DNA of 64,000 nucleotides, taken from the NCBI GenBank assembly GCA_018105865.1, contig CM030837.1:3918975-3982974 (forward strand), given 5' to 3'. Shown here in pieces: positions 62,915 through 64,000 of this stretch. The translations under genes and the position numbers were made by a program. The notes beneath the pieces were generated by a model, which worked only from the letters and a program-made list of their open reading frames with translations, did no database searches and was not told where the DNA came from. The DNA is from Metaphire vulgaris (Eukaryota; Annelida; Clitellata; Crassiclitellata; Megascolecidae). Position 1 is the stretch's first letter. Every line of letters starts with the position of its first letter.

Positions 62915-62997
62915 CTGTTTCATTCGTCAACAAGAAATCTCAAAGTAATCGCATAACAATGTTTCATTCGGAATCAATTTCGCATAACAAAAAAAAA

Positions 62998-62999
<2 letters not shown>

Positions 63000-63028
<29 letters not shown>
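63000..63028. repeat. CTA repeat, left of hAT relic
   Basis: CTA units interrupted by the element at 63031; the repeat resumes at 63938. Confidence 0.9.
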
Positions 63029-63029
<1 letters not shown>

Positions 63030-63030
63030 T

Positions 63031-63937
63031 CAGTGTTGCGCGGTAACGAAGTAAATAACGCGTTACATTTACAATTCTGAGTACTTCGTACTGTAACGAA
63101 ACAAGACCTTACCCAGTACTTTTTACTTGTAACAGTAAGTTTTATTCAAATATTAGTACTTTTACAGTTACATTATGTCTTTCACGTTTCGTTACAAGTA
63201 AAATTTCTCATCGCCAAATTTCGATACATTTATTGGAGTATCTGTTTAATTCTTCACAACTTCCGTGTTTAGTCGTACAGGGTTGACAATGACCAACAAA
63301 CGTACACGCATGACTGACAGATTGTTTGAAAACTTGATCTTTCTTAGACCTACATGCAATCACAGAGCCGCAGTTAGAGCAGTCGGCGCCCGGGCAAGGT
63401 ATAAATTCTGCGCCCCTAAATTCCGGTGATGGCCTTTTTGCTTACCCGAGTTTTCACGGCAACGTACAACATACACATTTTTAACCTGTGACAGTCTGAA
63501 AACCGGCGATGACCTTTTTTTACTTATCAACATTATTTTCACGCGGAGGAAAGTGGTATGTAAAATTAAGGACTTAGTGTGCAAATTGCGCCTTCGAGGA
63601 CGGCGCCAGGACAGCAACCCTGCCCCTAGCTACGGCTTTGTGAAACCAGCATTTTGTGCTAATGCAGTTAGTGGTGTAAATGTGTACGTGTTGACTGCTG
63701 AGGCTTCTGCATGTTGCTTAAAGTAGTAATAAAATGTGATTTGGCATGATAATGTGGAGTTGTTGATGATTCCGTCTGTCACTACTTTTACTTTTTACTT
63801 AAAAAGTAACTTTTTGAGGAGTACTTTTTACTTTTACTTGAGTAACTATTTTTATAGGTACTTTTACTTTTACTTAAGTAAAAAAATGACATAATACTTG
63901 TACTTTTACAACTCAAACTCAGTACTTCACAACACTG
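63031..63937. mobile_element. hAT relic with TACTTTTACTT subterminal arrays
   Basis: Ends CAGTGTTG and CAACACTG inside a CTA microsatellite, so the duplication (CTACTACT-like) is hard to prove. Arrays of GTACTTTTAC-type units near both ends. Holds a hAT C-terminal fragment and a nested segment (63360-63641) with its own imperfect ends, CACAGAGCCG and CGGCTTTGTG. Confidence 0.62.
63280..63351 (+). pseudogene. hAT transposase C-terminal fragment (element 63031-63937)
   Basis: Plus-strand frame GLTMTNKRTRMTDRLFENLI ends the hAT C-terminal motif (R-R-M-T/S-D-x-L-x-E-x-L-x-F-L). The VFS part upstream is lost. Confidence 0.65.
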
Positions 63938-63985
<48 letters not shown>

Positions 63986-64000
63986 TACTACTACAGAACA

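Overview
The window looks like intron-rich nuclear DNA from an animal, most likely a marine invertebrate deuterostome such as an echinoderm or a relative. This rests on split coding exons with GT-AG junctions, 5S- and tRNA-headed SINEs, hAT-, piggyBac- and mariner-like debris, and heavy microsatellite content. The taxon is an inference and is weak. There is no bacterial, organellar or CRISPR signature.

The central feature is one minus-strand gene spanning about 52 kb (56542 down to 4408). It encodes a protein kinase of the AMPK-related (CAMKL) family, and HUNK is the closest relative I can recall. I reconstructed 12 coding exons by hand. Every junction is GT-AG and all eleven junction phases agree. 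Exons 1-7 (56.5-21.2 kb) encode the complete kinase domain: the Gly loop, VAIK lysine, HRD, DFG, an activation loop of the form LRT-x-CGSP, and APE. Exon 8 (16.5 kb) encodes a UBA-like segment next to the kinase domain. Exons 9-12 (14.7-4.4 kb) encode a long, disordered, low-complexity tail rich in Ser, Asp, Gly and Gln. Exon 11 keeps its frame at both ends but appears to change frame twice inside. A GC-rich region with ETS and CRE-like sites lies at the putative 5' end.

To the right (62.9-60.7 kb) are three more minus-strand exons with good splice signals. They probably form the 3' part of an unrecognised upstream gene that continues beyond the window. At the far left (748-149) is one further open minus-strand exon with a good acceptor. 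It is either another gene or an alternative last exon of the kinase gene.

Introns and flanks are a graveyard of short mobile elements. Many have CAGTGGCG- or CAGGGGCG-type inverted ends and exact 8-bp target duplications (hAT-like). One family has 9-bp duplications. An 80-bp family is bounded by TTAA (piggyBac-like). Three relics are bounded by arrays of a short iterated motif and still carry the C-terminal end of a hAT transposase, which ties apparent minisatellites to transposon subterminal repeats. SINEs share one body but carry either a 5S rRNA head or a tRNA head. LINE debris lies at 19-20 kb, 44 kb and 59-60 kb. Microsatellites (TA, GA/CT, TAG, ATC, TTC, GGA, AATC, CTG) occupy much of the rest, and several abut the kinase gene's splice sites.
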